From Angelakisella massiliensis (lineage in GTDB: Bacteria > Bacillota > Clostridia > Oscillospirales > Ruminococcaceae), in NCBI RefSeq assembly GCF_900104675.1, contig NZ_LT629945.1, positions 2,470,756-2,534,755 on the forward strand: a DNA stretch of 64,000 nt. Direction: 5' to 3'. Below are positions 35,070 through 45,081 of this stretch, piece by piece. The notes beneath the pieces were generated by a model, which worked only from the letters and a program-made list of their open reading frames with translations, was not told where the DNA came from and made no database searches. Each line of letters starts with the position of its first letter. The stretch's first letter is position 1. Both the position numbers and the translations under genes were made by a program.

Positions 35070-36629
35070 TCACATCAGGGGGGCGAACAACCGCAGGATA
35101 TCCTGGAACAGCCGTGTCAATCTGCCGCACTGGCACAGCTCAGGCGTCATTTCCTGGCAATTTTCCAGAGTTTTCAGGTAATCCTCCTTGACTGCCGCTA
35201 CCGTTGGTGTATCATAAACACAAACGCCGCATTCAAAGTGAAGATAGAGACTGCGAAAATCCATATTGGTGGTGCCCACCGTGGCAATGGCATCGTCCGA
35301 AACAAAGGTTTTGGAGTGAAGAAATCCCTTGCTGTATTCATACACCCGCACACCGCCTTTTACAAGCTCCCGATAATAGGAGCGGGTGGTGATGTGGACC
35401 AAACGCTTGTCCCACCGGTGAGGGGTGACGATCCGCACATCCACTCCGCTTTTCGCCGCCAGAATCAGGGCGGAAACCATACTGTCGTCCACAATCAGAT
35501 AGGGTGAATTGATGTACAGATAATCCTTGGCGCTGTTGATAATGTGAAGATAAACGTGCTCCCCCACATTCTCGCTGTCTAGGGGGCTGTCGGCATAGGG
35601 CTGGATCAGTTCGTCTCCCACCCGCTCCGGTACGGGCCGGAAGCGTTCCAAATCCTCGGTAGTTTTGCGGCAGAAGCTCCACATTTCCAGAAACATCACC
35701 GTCATGCTCCAAGCAGCCTCTCCCTCCACCAAAATGGCGGCATCCTTCCAGTGACCGTATTTGTCAAAGGCGTTGATGTACTCGTCCGCCAGATTGATGC
35801 CCCCTGTAATAGCCGCCTTGCCGTCAATAACAGCGATCTTCCGGTGATCCCGGTTGTTTTGCAGCGCTGACAGGATGGGGCGGAAGGGATTGAATACGCA
35901 GCAGTGGATTCCCATTTTTTCCAGGGTTTCAGGATAATTCTGGGGCAGCAGCAGAAAACAGCCCAGATCATCGTAAATCAGCCGCACCTCTACCCCCTGA
36001 GCCGCCTTCTTTTTCAGGATGCCCAAAACGGAATCCCACATCTCCCCTTCCGCCAGAATGAAGTATTCCAGAAAGATGTATCGCTCCGCCTTTTGCAGCT
36101 GCTCCAGCAGGCAGTGCCACATTTCTTCTCCAGGCGTCAGGTATCGGGTGCGGTTGCCCTCGTAAACAGGAAAGTCCGCATAGTTCTGAAGATACCGGGC
36201 CAAAGGCTGATAGCGCTCCGGCACTTTGGGCAGACTGTCCTCCGATTTTTGGCGCAGCGGTTTTACCCGCTTTGATACCCGGGCCAGTCCCTTCCGAAAC
36301 CGCCGTGTGGAGGACTGGAAACGGAACAGAAGATAAAACAGCCCACCAAAAAGAGGAAACACCAGAATCTGAAAAATCCAGGTCATCCGGTAGGCGGCCT
36401 TTTCCCGGCGGCTGATGATATACAGAGCTACTCCCAGACTGATGGCGGACAGAAACCAGTTGATGATTCTGTATCTGCCGCTGGTGCTGAGGACAGTATA
36501 TAAAAGAAATACCAGCTGAAGCACGATCAGCAGTCCCACAAAGATCCGGCGCTGAATCAGACGCCGCATCCACTTGCGGTGAAATCCTCTCTTTTTTCTC
36601 AATCGACGCAGTTTGCTGATGAGGCTCAC
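35070..36629 (-). CDS. cls: Cardiolipin synthase, phospholipase D superfamily
   Basis: A 519-residue membrane enzyme that joins phosphatidylglycerol units into cardiolipin. The N-terminus has hydrophobic stretches (IFVGLLIVLQLVFLLYTVL, then a second and third), followed by two HKD catalytic motifs, HRKIAVIDGKAAITGG (~275) and HSKTFVSDDAIATVGTTNMD (~435). The start is GTG behind GGAAAGG. It is monocistronic. Confidence 0.92.
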   Translation of the reverse strand: MSLISKLRRLRKKRGFHRKWMRRLIQRRIFVGLLIVLQLVFLLYTVLSTSGRYRIINWFLSAISLGVALYIISRREKAAYRMTWIFQILVFPLFGGLFYLLFRFQSSTRRFRKGLARVSKRVKPLRQKSEDSLPKVPERYQPLARYLQNYADFPVYEGNRTRYLTPGEEMWHCLLEQLQKAERYIFLEYFILAEGEMWDSVLGILKKKAAQGVEVRLIYDDLGCFLLLPQNYPETLEKMGIHCCVFNPFRPILSALQNNRDHRKIAVIDGKAAITGGINLADEYINAFDKYGHWKDAAILVEGEAAWSMTVMFLEMWSFCRKTTEDLERFRPVPERVGDELIQPYADSPLDSENVGEHVYLHIINSAKDYLYINSPYLIVDDSMVSALILAAKSGVDVRIVTPHRWDKRLVHITTRSYYRELVKGGVRVYEYSKGFLHSKTFVSDDAIATVGTTNMDFRSLYLHFECGVCVYDTPTVAAVKEDYLKTLENCQEMTPELCQCGRLTRLFQDILRLFAPLM

Positions 36630-36830
36630 CTTTCCTTTCCAACACAGGGGCTGCTGTTATCCCAATAAAGAATCCCCTTGAAAATCCATTTATATTCTTT
36701 ATCAGTATACTACATTTTTCCTCTGCGCAAAATGATAAATCCCTGCTTTCTTTCCACTGATCCTCACAAAATCGCCTTATTTCAGCAGCATTCTGCCGTT
36801 TCCACCCTCTTGCGCCGGTTTATTTTGTGC

Positions 36831-36859
36831 TTGACGTATTCACTTTAATGTGCTAATAT
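36831..36859 (+). promoter_or_regulatory. Sigma-A promoter of the his operon
   Basis: TTGACG, 17 nt, TAATAT with a preceding TG (extended -10), 30 nt ahead of hisZ. No T-box or attenuator is visible in the short leader. Confidence 0.75.
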
Positions 36860-36890
36860 ACTAACAAGTTAAAACAAGGAGCCGTGATCC

Positions 36891-38096
36891 ATGAAACGCT
36901 TTGATAAAGTAACTCCTGAAGGGACCCGGGATCTGTTATTTGAAGACTGCGCCGTTCGCCAGCGGCTGACCAACCGGCTGACGGAGCTGTATCACCGCCG
37001 TGGTTATCGTCAGATCATCACTCCGGGGGTGGAGTTTTATGATGTGTTTACACTGCCCTCCTCCGGTTTCCCTCAGGACAGCATGTACAAACTCAGTGAT
37101 AACCGGGGCCGTTTGATGGTACTGCGGCCGGACTGCACCATCCCCATCGCCCGGTTGGCTGCCACCCGTCTGGCGGGGATGGCCAAACCCCTGCGGATCT
37201 ATTACGCCCAAAACGTCTATCGGATGGAGCAGAGCCTGCGGGGCCGCCTTTCGGAAATCTGGCAGGCAGGCGTGGAGCTGATTGGAGACTGCTCCCTTCG
37301 CAGTGACCTGGAAATGGTGGAGCTGGCAGCCTCCTCCCTGGCGGGCCTTGGGCCGGGCAGCCGCATCGAGCTGTGCCATATCGGGTATTTCCGGGCGGTC
37401 ATTGACAGTCTGGAAGCCGACACAGATACAAAAGAAGAGATCCGCCAGTGTGTGGAACAAAAAAACTATGCCGCCCTGGGGAACATTCTGGACCGCTTCC
37501 CCGGTGATCCCGCCGCCGCTGCTCTGAGAAAACTTCCCCGGCTGTTTGGCGGAGAGGAAGTGTTCGAGGAAGCTGCCGCCCTCTTTGGAGAAAACGGAGC
37601 GGCGGAAAGCCTTGGGTATCTGCGGGATATTTATGAGGCCCTTTGCCGCCTGGGCCTCTCGGATCAGATTCTCATTGACCTGGGGCTGGTCAATCAGGCG
37701 GAGTATTATACCGGCATCGTCTTCCGGGGATATCTGGACGGCGTGGGAGAGCCGGTTCTCTCCGGCGGCCGGTATGATAACCTGCTGCGGGATTTCGGGG
37801 AGCCCTGTCCCGCTATCGGTTTTGCGGTGGAGCTGGACCCGGTGGCTGCTGTGACGGAGCATCTCCCCTCCCCTCCTGCGGACGCGCTGGTGTTTGCTGA
37901 TGAAAAGCATCTGCCTCAGGCTATCCAGTGCATCAAGGAACTGACTGCCCAGGGCAAGGTAGTGGAAAACTGTCTGCTGGATGATGTATCCCAGGCGATT
38001 GCTTATGGCAGACAGCAGGGCATCCCTCTGCTTTATGTGGCGGGAGAGGATCAAAAGCCCCTGGATTTGACTGTGGAAGGAGGCGGGGACCGGTGA
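36891..38096 (+). CDS. hisZ: ATP phosphoribosyltransferase regulatory subunit
   Basis: A 401-residue class II tRNA-synthetase-like paralogue that forms the active hetero-octamer with the short HisG and carries histidine feedback control. Motifs are TPEGTRDLLFEDC, LRPDCTIPIARLAAT and YYTGIVFRGYLDGVGEPVLSGGRYD. It is first in the ten-gene his operon, with AAGGAG before the ATG and a 4-nt overlap with hisG. Confidence 0.95.
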   Translation: MKRFDKVTPEGTRDLLFEDCAVRQRLTNRLTELYHRRGYRQIITPGVEFYDVFTLPSSGFPQDSMYKLSDNRGRLMVLRPDCTIPIARLAATRLAGMAKPLRIYYAQNVYRMEQSLRGRLSEIWQAGVELIGDCSLRSDLEMVELAASSLAGLGPGSRIELCHIGYFRAVIDSLEADTDTKEEIRQCVEQKNYAALGNILDRFPGDPAAAALRKLPRLFGGEEVFEEAAALFGENGAAESLGYLRDIYEALCRLGLSDQILIDLGLVNQAEYYTGIVFRGYLDGVGEPVLSGGRYDNLLRDFGEPCPAIGFAVELDPVAAVTEHLPSPPADALVFADEKHLPQAIQCIKELTAQGKVVENCLLDDVSQAIAYGRQQGIPLLYVAGEDQKPLDLTVEGGGDR

Positions 38097-38743
38097 GACC
38101 CATTCGCATCGCCCTGACCAAGGGCAGGCTGGAAACCGACAGCATTGCGCTTTTCCAAAAATTAGGATATGATTGTTCTGCGGTCCTCAATAAAGGCCGC
38201 CGCCTCATCCTCCCCATCAGCGATGGAACCAATGAAATGGAAGTGGTGCTGGCCAAGGCTGCCGACGTAGTCACCTATGTGGAAAACGGCGTCTGCGACA
38301 TCGGCGTGGTGGGTAAGGATACCATCATGGAGATGGGCGGCACCTTCTATGAAGTGGCAGACCTGGGCTTTGGCCGCTGCCGCTTCGCTCTGGCCGTTCC
38401 CAAGGGGAAGGATTTTTACAGCGGGTATCATACCCGGCGCATCGCCTCAAAATACGTCAATGTCACCCGGAGCGTTTTTGAAGCGAAAAACATGGACGTC
38501 AACATTGTCAAAATTGAAGGCTCGGTGGAGCTGGCTCCCATTCTGGGGCTGTCCGACGCCATTGTGGATATTGTCCAGACAGGGCTGACCCTCCGGGAAA
38601 ATGGCCTGGAGGTGGTGGAGGATCTGGCGGACATCAGCGCCCGGCTCATTGTCAATATCGCCAGCCTCAAGCTGCGCAAAAGTGAGATCGACCCCTTCAT
38701 TACACAAATTGAAAATATCCTGAAAGAGGAGGAACCCACATGA
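38093..38743 (+). CDS. hisG: ATP phosphoribosyltransferase, short form
   Basis: The 216-residue catalytic subunit for the first step of histidine synthesis (ATP + PRPP). It has IALTKGRLETDSIALFQKLG at the N-terminus and DIVQTGLTLRENGLEVVEDL in the PRPP loop. The C-terminal regulatory domain of long-form HisG is absent, so HisZ is required. The GTG start overlaps the hisZ stop. Confidence 0.97.
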   Translation: MRPIRIALTKGRLETDSIALFQKLGYDCSAVLNKGRRLILPISDGTNEMEVVLAKAADVVTYVENGVCDIGVVGKDTIMEMGGTFYEVADLGFGRCRFALAVPKGKDFYSGYHTRRIASKYVNVTRSVFEAKNMDVNIVKIEGSVELAPILGLSDAIVDIVQTGLTLRENGLEVVEDLADISARLIVNIASLKLRKSEIDPFITQIENILKEEEPT

Positions 38744-40023
38744 TTGAGATCGTAACAGCCGACGGCCGCGCTGAACAGGAGCTGCTTTCCTCCCTGCGCC
38801 AGCGGAGCGGCGAGGTAGACCGGAAAGTGACCGCGGCGGTCACCGACATTTTGGACCAGGTGCGCCAGCGGGGCGATGAGGCGGTACGGGAATACACCAC
38901 CCGCTTTGACGGCCGCTGCCCGGAATGCTTTGAGGTTTCTCCTCAGGAGAGAGATGCTGCTCTGGAACTGGTGGACCCCCGCTTTCTGGAGGCGATGAAA
39001 CGGGCGATGGAGAATATTGCCCGGTTCCACGCCCGGCAGAAGCAGCAAAGCTTTATTGACACCCAGCCTAACGGGGTCATTATGGGTCAGCGGATCCGGG
39101 GCCTCAAGCGGGTGGGACTGTATGTCCCAGGAGGCACCGCCGCTTATCCCTCCTCGGTACTGATGAACTGTGTTCCCGCCCGTATCGCCGGTGTGGAGGA
39201 AATCATCATGGTCACTCCCCCCCGGAAGGACGGCACTGCCAATCCCGATATTCTGGCGGCGGCGGCCATCGCGGGCGTAGACCGCATCTTCCTCATGGGC
39301 GGTGCTCAGGCAGTGGCGGCTATGGCCTACGGCACCGAGACCGTCCCCCGTGTGGACAAGATCGTGGGCCCCGGCAATATCTATGTGGCAACTGCCAAAC
39401 GGCTGCTGTACGGAGTGGTGGACATCGACATGGTCGCGGGTCCCAGCGAAATTCTCATTGTAGCTGATGACACCGCCAACCCCCGGTATCTGGCGGCGGA
39501 TATGATGAGCCAGGCGGAACATGACGTACTGGCCTCCTCGGTACTGCTGACCACCAGCCGCCGGGTGGCGGAAGAGACGGTGGCAGAGCTGGAGCGGCAG
39601 CTGCCCACCCTGTCCCGGGCAGAGATCATCCGCCAGTCCCTTGAAAACTATGGGGCCATCATCTGCTGCCCCAGCGATGACAGAATGGTGGAGCTGGCCA
39701 ATGAGCTGGCGCCGGAGCACCTGGAAGTGATGACCGCCAACCCCATGGAATACATTGGACGGCTGGACAACGCCGGTTCCGTCTTTCTGGGACAGTATTC
39801 CCCTGAGCCTTTGGGGGATTACTACGCCGGACCCAACCATGTTCTGCCCACCTCCGGCACCGCCCGTTTCTTCTCCCCCCTGGGAGTGGACAGCTTCATC
39901 AAGCGCTCCAGCTTCATCTATTACACCAGGCAGGCTTTGGAGGACGCCCGGGAGGACATCGTCACCATCGCCCGGCGGGAGGAGCTGACTGCTCACGCCA
40001 ATTCCATTGAAGTGAGGTTTTGA
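38740..40023 (+). CDS. hisD: Histidinol dehydrogenase
   Basis: A 427-residue NAD-dependent zinc enzyme that oxidises histidinol to histidine in two steps. Blocks include GLYVPGGTAAYPSSVLMN, GPGNIYVATAKRLL, AGPSEILIVAD, and ELAPEHLEVM with a C-terminal Zn-site histidine. It overlaps hisG by 4 nt, with GAGGAGG upstream. Confidence 0.97.
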   Translation: MIEIVTADGRAEQELLSSLRQRSGEVDRKVTAAVTDILDQVRQRGDEAVREYTTRFDGRCPECFEVSPQERDAALELVDPRFLEAMKRAMENIARFHARQKQQSFIDTQPNGVIMGQRIRGLKRVGLYVPGGTAAYPSSVLMNCVPARIAGVEEIIMVTPPRKDGTANPDILAAAAIAGVDRIFLMGGAQAVAAMAYGTETVPRVDKIVGPGNIYVATAKRLLYGVVDIDMVAGPSEILIVADDTANPRYLAADMMSQAEHDVLASSVLLTTSRRVAEETVAELERQLPTLSRAEIIRQSLENYGAIICCPSDDRMVELANELAPEHLEVMTANPMEYIGRLDNAGSVFLGQYSPEPLGDYYAGPNHVLPTSGTARFFSPLGVDSFIKRSSFIYYTRQALEDAREDIVTIARREELTAHANSIEVRF

Positions 40024-40025
40024 CC

Positions 40026-41102
40026 ATGTATCAGCTGCCTCAAAAGCTGCGGGCCCTTACGCCTTATGAGCCCAATACCGGTGTCTACACCGTTCGGGTG
40101 GATGCCAACGAAAGCTTTCTGGAGCCCCCGGAGGAGCTGCGGCGGCAGATCGCCCAGGCAGTGTCCGCCCTCCCCTTCAACCGCTATCCCGATCCCTGCT
40201 GCACCGTCCTGCGTCAAAGCTTTGGGCGGTACTTCGGGGTGGACCCCTCCCTGGTGGTAGCGGGCAACGGCTCTGATGAGCTGATCGGCCTGATTTTCAG
40301 CGGCTTCACCGGTCCCGATGACACAGTGGTAACGGTGAGCCCGGATTTTTCCATGTACGACTTTTACGCCCAGTTCAACGGCGCCCGGGTGGTCCGTCTG
40401 GACAAGTCTCCGGACCAGCTGGCTCTGGACCCGGATCGGCTTATCCAGCTGGCCCGGAAGGAAAAGGCCGGTGTGGTCATCTTCTCCAACCCCTGCAATC
40501 CCACCTCCCTCACCGCCTCGGCGGAGGATATCCGGCGGATCGTGGAGGCCCTGGAGGACTGCCTGGTGGTGGTGGACGAAGCCTATATGGAGTTCTCCTC
40601 CGGTTCGGTGCTGTCCCTGACGGCTCAGACCAATAATCTCATCGTCCTCAAAACCTTCTCCAAAGCCTTCGGCATGGCAGGCATCCGTCTGGGCTTTGCC
40701 GTAGCTTCACCGCAGATCGCCCGGGCGCTGGACGCGGCCCGTTCCCCCTACAACGTCAACGCCATGACTCAGGCGGTGGGAACGCTGCTGCTCAGGCACA
40801 AGGATTATCTGGAAGAATGCAGCCGAACTATCTGCCGGTCCCGGGACGACTTATACCATGCTATCGAAGCCTTGGCGAAAAAGTATCCCCGGCAGCTGTC
40901 CGGGGTGGTTAACACCACCGCCAATTTCGTCTTTCTCCGCCCCAGCGATGCGGAAGAGCTGTTCCGCTGGTTTGGGGACCGGGGTATCGCGGTGCGGAAG
41001 CTGGGAGACCACCTGCGTATTTCCGCCGGAAGCCCCTCGGACAACGCCGCCGTGCTGGAAATGCTGGAAGAATACCTGAAGGGAAAGGAGCCCCAAGCAT
41101 GA
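40026..41102 (+). CDS. hisC: Histidinol-phosphate aminotransferase
   Basis: A 358-residue PLP fold-type I aminotransferase. The Schiff-base lysine lies in KTFSKAFGMAGIRLGF; the N-terminal DANESFLEPP and GNGSDELIGL are substrate- and cofactor-site motifs. I prefer the ATG over a TTG six bases earlier. It overlaps hisB by 4 nt. Confidence 0.96.
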   Translation: MYQLPQKLRALTPYEPNTGVYTVRVDANESFLEPPEELRRQIAQAVSALPFNRYPDPCCTVLRQSFGRYFGVDPSLVVAGNGSDELIGLIFSGFTGPDDTVVTVSPDFSMYDFYAQFNGARVVRLDKSPDQLALDPDRLIQLARKEKAGVVIFSNPCNPTSLTASAEDIRRIVEALEDCLVVVDEAYMEFSSGSVLSLTAQTNNLIVLKTFSKAFGMAGIRLGFAVASPQIARALDAARSPYNVNAMTQAVGTLLLRHKDYLEECSRTICRSRDDLYHAIEALAKKYPRQLSGVVNTTANFVFLRPSDAEELFRWFGDRGIAVRKLGDHLRISAGSPSDNAAVLEMLEEYLKGKEPQA

Positions 41103-41680
41103 GAAATGCTACCATCCACCGGAAAACCTATGAGACCGACATTCAGCTCACCCTGGAGCTGGACGGACAGGGCCGCTTCTCCGGCAGCAGCGGCGTAGGC
41201 TTTCTGGACCATATGCTCCACGCCTTTGCTGTCCACAGCGGCTGCGACCTCACCCTTCAGATGACCGGGGATCTGGAAGTGGACTGCCACCATTCGGTGG
41301 AGGACCTGGGAATCGTCCTTGGCCAGGCTTTGAAAGAGGCTCTGGGTGATAAGGGTACTCTCACCCGGTATGGCAGCTTCACCCTGCCCATGGATGAAGC
41401 GCTGGCTTTCTGCGCTCTGGATGTCAGCGGGCGGCCCTATCTGGTCTTTGACTGCCCCTTCCGGGGTCCGGCCATGGGGGATCTGGACTGCGCCATGGTG
41501 GGTGAATTTTTCCGGGCCCTGGCCATGAACAGCGGTATTACCCTCCATCTCCGGCTGATGTACGGAGAAAATGATCATCACAAGGCGGAAGCTCTGTTCA
41601 AAGCCTTTGCTCACGCTCTGGCCATCGCTGTCCAGCCCCGCCAGGGGACCATCCTCTCCTCCAAGGGGGTGCTGGAATGA
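41099..41680 (+). CDS. hisB: Imidazoleglycerol-phosphate dehydratase
   Basis: A 193-residue monofunctional HisB. The duplicated metal motif is clear: DCHHSVEDLGIVLGQAL and the later NDHHKAEALFKAFAHAL. It lacks the phosphatase domain of enteric HisB. 4-nt overlaps on both sides. Confidence 0.97.
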   Translation: MRNATIHRKTYETDIQLTLELDGQGRFSGSSGVGFLDHMLHAFAVHSGCDLTLQMTGDLEVDCHHSVEDLGIVLGQALKEALGDKGTLTRYGSFTLPMDEALAFCALDVSGRPYLVFDCPFRGPAMGDLDCAMVGEFFRALAMNSGITLHLRLMYGENDHHKAEALFKAFAHALAIAVQPRQGTILSSKGVLE

Positions 41681-42282
41681 TCGCCATTATCGACTATGGA
41701 GCGGGCAACCTGTTCAGCGTCTGCAACGCTCTGGACAGTTTGAACATCCCCCATCAGGTCACCGGGGATCCCGGTGTACTGGAAACGGCAGACGCCATGA
41801 TCCTGCCGGGAGTGGGCGCTTTCCCCGACGCCATGGAGCGGCTTAACACCGCCGGGCTGACCACCGCCATCCGGGAACAGGCGGAGAAAAAGCCCCTGCT
41901 GGGCATCTGCCTGGGGATGCAGATTTTGTTTGAAAAAGGGCTGGAATTCCGGGAGACCGAGGGCTTGGGACTGATTCCCGGTCAAGTCCAGAAAATCGAA
42001 GCTCCCGGCCTGAAAATCCCCCACATGGGATGGAATGATCTGTCCGTTCCCCATCCCTGCGCCCTGACGGAGGGAGTAAAACCGGGGGACTATGTCTACT
42101 TCGTTCACTCCTACCGGGCCGAGACCTCGGAGGAATACGTTTCCTGCTCCACCTGGTACGGAGAGACCATCCCCGCTCTGGTTTGCCGGGGCAACGTTTT
42201 CGGCGCTCAGTTCCACCCGGAAAAGAGCGGAACGGTGGGGCTTCGCATCCTACAAAACTTTGCAAGGCTGGTGACCAAATGA
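41677..42282 (+). CDS. hisH: Imidazole glycerol phosphate synthase glutaminase subunit
   Basis: A 201-residue class I glutamine amidotransferase supplying ammonia to HisF. The nucleophile cysteine is in LLGICLGMQILFE, and the His/Glu pair in FGAQFHPEKSG. The N-terminal IAIIDYGAGNLFSV is standard. Overlaps hisA by 4 nt. Confidence 0.97.
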   Translation: MIAIIDYGAGNLFSVCNALDSLNIPHQVTGDPGVLETADAMILPGVGAFPDAMERLNTAGLTTAIREQAEKKPLLGICLGMQILFEKGLEFRETEGLGLIPGQVQKIEAPGLKIPHMGWNDLSVPHPCALTEGVKPGDYVYFVHSYRAETSEEYVSCSTWYGETIPALVCRGNVFGAQFHPEKSGTVGLRILQNFARLVTK

Positions 42283-42995
42283 TCCTTTTACCTGCAATTG
42301 ATATTCATAAAGGGCAATGTGTCCGTCTGGTACAGGGGGACTTTTCCACCGCCCATCAGGTGGCGGCGGACCCGCTGGAAACCGCCCTTTCTTTCCATAA
42401 AGCGGGAGCCAAGTGGCTTCATATGGTGGACCTGGACGGGGCCAAGGAAGGCCGCCGGGTCAATGAGGCCCTCTTTTTGAAGGTGGCCCGGGATTCCGGC
42501 CTGGAGCTGGAGCTGGGGGGCGGTATCCGCACCATGGAGGACATCACCTTTTATCTGGAAAACGGCACCAGTCGGGTGATTCTGGGCTCGGTGGCCCTGC
42601 GGAACCCGCAGCTGGTGCGGCAGGCCGCTGACCAATGGGGAGAACGCATCGCCGTGGGCATCGACGCCCGGAACGGCATGGTGGCTACCGAGGGGTGGCT
42701 GGCGGGCTCCAATGTCTCCTACCTGGACCTGGCAAAGGCTATGGAACAGGCGGGGGTACGAACCATTATTTATACTGATATTGCCCGGGACGGCACCCTC
42801 TCCGGGGTGAATCTGGAACAGCTGGAAGCCCTGTCCAAGGCGGTCAGCTGCCGGATCATCGCCAGCGGCGGGGTGCGGAACCTGGAGGACATCCAGGCCT
42901 GCAAGGAATTGGGGCTGTATGGGGCCATCTGCGGAAAATCCCTCTACAGCGGTTCCCTTTCCCTGGCAGAAGCTCTTGAAACGGCAGGTGAATAA
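42279..42995 (+). CDS. hisA: ProFAR isomerase
   Basis: A 238-residue TIM barrel. The catalytic aspartates lie in [18 protein letters not shown] and in [12 protein letters not shown]; the phosphate loop is [10 protein letters not shown]. The chosen ATG overlaps the hisH stop and matches the family start; a longer frame begins inside hisH. Confidence 0.97.
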   Translation: MILLPAIDIHKGQCVRLVQGDFSTAHQVAADPLETALSFHKAGAKWLHMVDLDGAKEGRRVNEALFLKVARDSGLELELGGGIRTMEDITFYLENGTSRVILGSVALRNPQLVRQAADQWGERIAVGIDARNGMVATEGWLAGSNVSYLDLAKAMEQAGVRTIIYTDIARDGTLSGVNLEQLEALSKAVSCRIIASGGVRNLEDIQACKELGLYGAICGKSLYSGSLSLAEALETAGE

Positions 42996-42996
42996 T

Positions 42997-43755
42997 ATGC
43001 TGGCAAAACGAATCATCCCCTGTCTGGACGTGCGGGACGGCATGGTGGTCAAGGGGGTCAACTTTGTAGGTATCCGGGAAGTGGGCGACCCGGTGGAATG
43101 TGCCATGGAATACTCCAATCAGGGTGCCGATGAAATCACCTTTCTGGATATCACAGCCACCCATGAGGGACGGGGCACCATGCTGGAAGTGGTGCGCTCC
43201 GCCGCCCGGAAGGTCTTTGTTCCCCTGACGGTGGGAGGCGGCATCCGGACGGTAGAAGACTTCCAAGCCCTGCTGCGGGCGGGAGCCGACAAGGTTTCGG
43301 TCAACTCCGCCGCCGTTCGGGACCCGGAGCTGATTGCCAGAGCGGCGGACCGTTTCGGCAGTCAGTGCGTGGTGGTGGCCATTGACGCCCGGAGACGCCC
43401 GGATGGAGGCTTCACGGTGGTGGTCAACGGCGGACGCATTGACACCGGCCTGGACGCCATCCAGTGGGCTCAAAAATGCCGGGATCTGGGGGCGGGAGAA
43501 ATCCTCCTCACCTCCATGGACACCGACGGCTGCCGGGACGGCTACGATCTGGAGCTGACCCGGGCAGTCACCGATGTGGTCAATATTCCTGTCATCGCCT
43601 CTGGCGGCTGCGGCTGCCTGGACCACTTCTCCCAGGTATTTGAGGAAACGGGTGCCGACGCCGCTCTGGCCGCTTCCCTGTTCCACTTCCGGGAGCTGAC
43701 GGTGGGCCAGGTGAAGGAACATCTGGCATCCAAAAACATCCCTGTCAGGAGGTAA
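42997..43755 (+). CDS. hisF: Imidazole glycerol phosphate synthase cyclase subunit
   Basis: A 252-residue TIM barrel forming the HisHF complex. Catalytic Asp11 lies in [18 protein letters not shown], and the second Asp in [14 protein letters not shown]; phosphate loops are [10 protein letters not shown] and [11 protein letters not shown]. It starts 1 nt after the hisA stop, with AGGTGA upstream. Confidence 0.97.
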   Translation: MLAKRIIPCLDVRDGMVVKGVNFVGIREVGDPVECAMEYSNQGADEITFLDITATHEGRGTMLEVVRSAARKVFVPLTVGGGIRTVEDFQALLRAGADKVSVNSAAVRDPELIARAADRFGSQCVVVAIDARRRPDGGFTVVVNGGRIDTGLDAIQWAQKCRDLGAGEILLTSMDTDGCRDGYDLELTRAVTDVVNIPVIASGGCGCLDHFSQVFEETGADAALAASLFHFRELTVGQVKEHLASKNIPVRR

Positions 43756-43760
43756 AACCA

Positions 43761-44090
43761 TTGGATCTGGATAAATTTTTTCAAAAATCTTCCCTCATCC
43801 CCGCCATCGTGCAGGAGGCTTCCACCGGTGAGGTGCTGATGCTGGCTTATATGAACAAGGAAAGCCTTTCCAAAACCCTGGAGACAGGCACCACCTGGTT
43901 TTACAGCCGTTCCCGGCAATGCCTGTGGAACAAGGGCGCTACCTCCGGCCACTGGCAGAAGGTGCTGTCCATTACCGGCGACTGTGATGACGACACCCTG
44001 CTCATTCAGGTGGTACAGACCGGAAACGCCTGCCACACCGGCAGCCACAGCTGCTTTTTTAACACCATTTGGGAGGATAAACAATCATGA
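43761..44090 (+). CDS. hisI: Phosphoribosyl-AMP cyclohydrolase
   Basis: A 109-residue stand-alone cyclohydrolase. It has [34 protein letters not shown], and the zinc/magnesium region GDCDDDTLL with CHTGSHSC. The start codon is TTG, but the AGGAGGT site 7 nt upstream is strong. Overlaps hisE by 4 nt. Confidence 0.95.
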   Translation: MDLDKFFQKSSLIPAIVQEASTGEVLMLAYMNKESLSKTLETGTTWFYSRSRQCLWNKGATSGHWQKVLSITGDCDDDTLLIQVVQTGNACHTGSHSCFFNTIWEDKQS

Positions 44091-44410
44091 GCGTACTGAA
44101 TGAACTGTATCAGGTGGTGCTGGACCGGAAAGCCCATCCACAGGAAGGCTCGTACACCTGCTATCTTTTTGAAAAGGGGCTGGACAAGATCCTCAAAAAG
44201 GTGGGAGAAGAATCCAGCGAAGTGATCATCGCCGCCAAAAACGGTGTGGCGGAGGACACTGAAAATGAGATCTGTGACCTGCTGTACCATCTGCTGGTGC
44301 TGATGGCGGAGCAGAATATCCCTGTAGAGAATGTGGAAGCGATTTTGGAGCAGCGCCGGCAGAAGATCGGCAACCTCAAGCAGTTCCACCAGGTGGACCA
44401 TCAGACCTGA
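44087..44410 (+). CDS. hisE: Phosphoribosyl-ATP pyrophosphohydrolase
   Basis: A 107-residue MazG-like all-helical enzyme. The signature [16 protein letters not shown] and [17 protein letters not shown] carry the magnesium-binding acidic residues. It is the last gene of the his operon. Confidence 0.95.
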   Translation: MSVLNELYQVVLDRKAHPQEGSYTCYLFEKGLDKILKKVGEESSEVIIAAKNGVAEDTENEICDLLYHLLVLMAEQNIPVENVEAILEQRRQKIGNLKQFHQVDHQT

Positions 44411-44503
44411 AACTTGATTTTGTGAAAATGGAGCTGTCGATTCCGCCATGAGAAAGGAAAAGACACGCTCTCTTTCCCGACAGCATAAAAGAACAATGGT
44501 CAA

Positions 44504-44546
44504 GGGGAGAGGGTAAAAAGCCTGAAAGGCTTTTTACCCTCTCCCC
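44504..44546. terminator. Bidirectional terminator of the his operon
   Basis: A 20-bp perfect stem (ggggagagggtaaaaagcct and its complement) with a 3-nt loop and TCTTTGTTTT behind it. A convergent gene ends just after. Confidence 0.9.
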
Positions 44547-44560
44547 TCTTTGTTTTGAAA

Positions 44561-45055
44561 TCAGTAACCGCTGTTTTCTTCGGAACGATTGTATTCTTCC
44601 AGGTCCTCCGCCAAGGGATACAGCCGGGAAATCTCCTCCATCAGTGGGGCGCTTTTTCCCAAAAACACTGTGCAGCTGCTGTCAAAGGCACCAAACTCCA
44701 CTTCTGCCAGGGGGTGAAGGAAAGCGATGGGATTGTTCCAATACGCCGCCCCATTCTCTCCATCCGGCAGCGGAAACCGCAAAACCGCTTCCGGCGAAAT
44801 GGTGGTTGGAAAAGCACTGAGAACACCCCAGATCCACTGAAAGTCCTCCTGCCGCAGCATTTCTGTCAGTTGCTTGCCGGTAAGCCAGGCATAGCTCCCT
44901 TCCAATATTTTTGCAAAATCCGGCGTTTGAGGATAACACTGGGGGTGGGAAATGAGCCAGTTGTATTCTGTGGATAATTGCGGGAGATTTTCAAACAGCT
45001 TTCCAAACGCAGAATAAAACGGTTCCCCTCTGCGCAAAATCAGTCCTTTTATCAT
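44561..45055 (-). CDS. Hypothetical protein, possibly DUF2691-like
   Basis: A 164-residue soluble protein rich in aromatic residues. It has no signal peptide or helix that looks membrane-bound. The start MIKGLILRRGEPFYSAFGKL and the region LTEMLRQEDFQWIWGVLSAF resemble the small DUF2691 family, but only weakly. It lies 26 nt downstream of the secreted protein gene and ends at the his terminator, so the two probably form one operon. Function unknown. Confidence 0.65.
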   Translation of the reverse strand: MIKGLILRRGEPFYSAFGKLFENLPQLSTEYNWLISHPQCYPQTPDFAKILEGSYAWLTGKQLTEMLRQEDFQWIWGVLSAFPTTISPEAVLRFPLPDGENGAAYWNNPIAFLHPLAEVEFGAFDSSCTVFLGKSAPLMEEISRLYPLAEDLEEYNRSEENSGY

Positions 45056-45081
45056 ACTTTATCTCCTGCCTGAAACGCTCC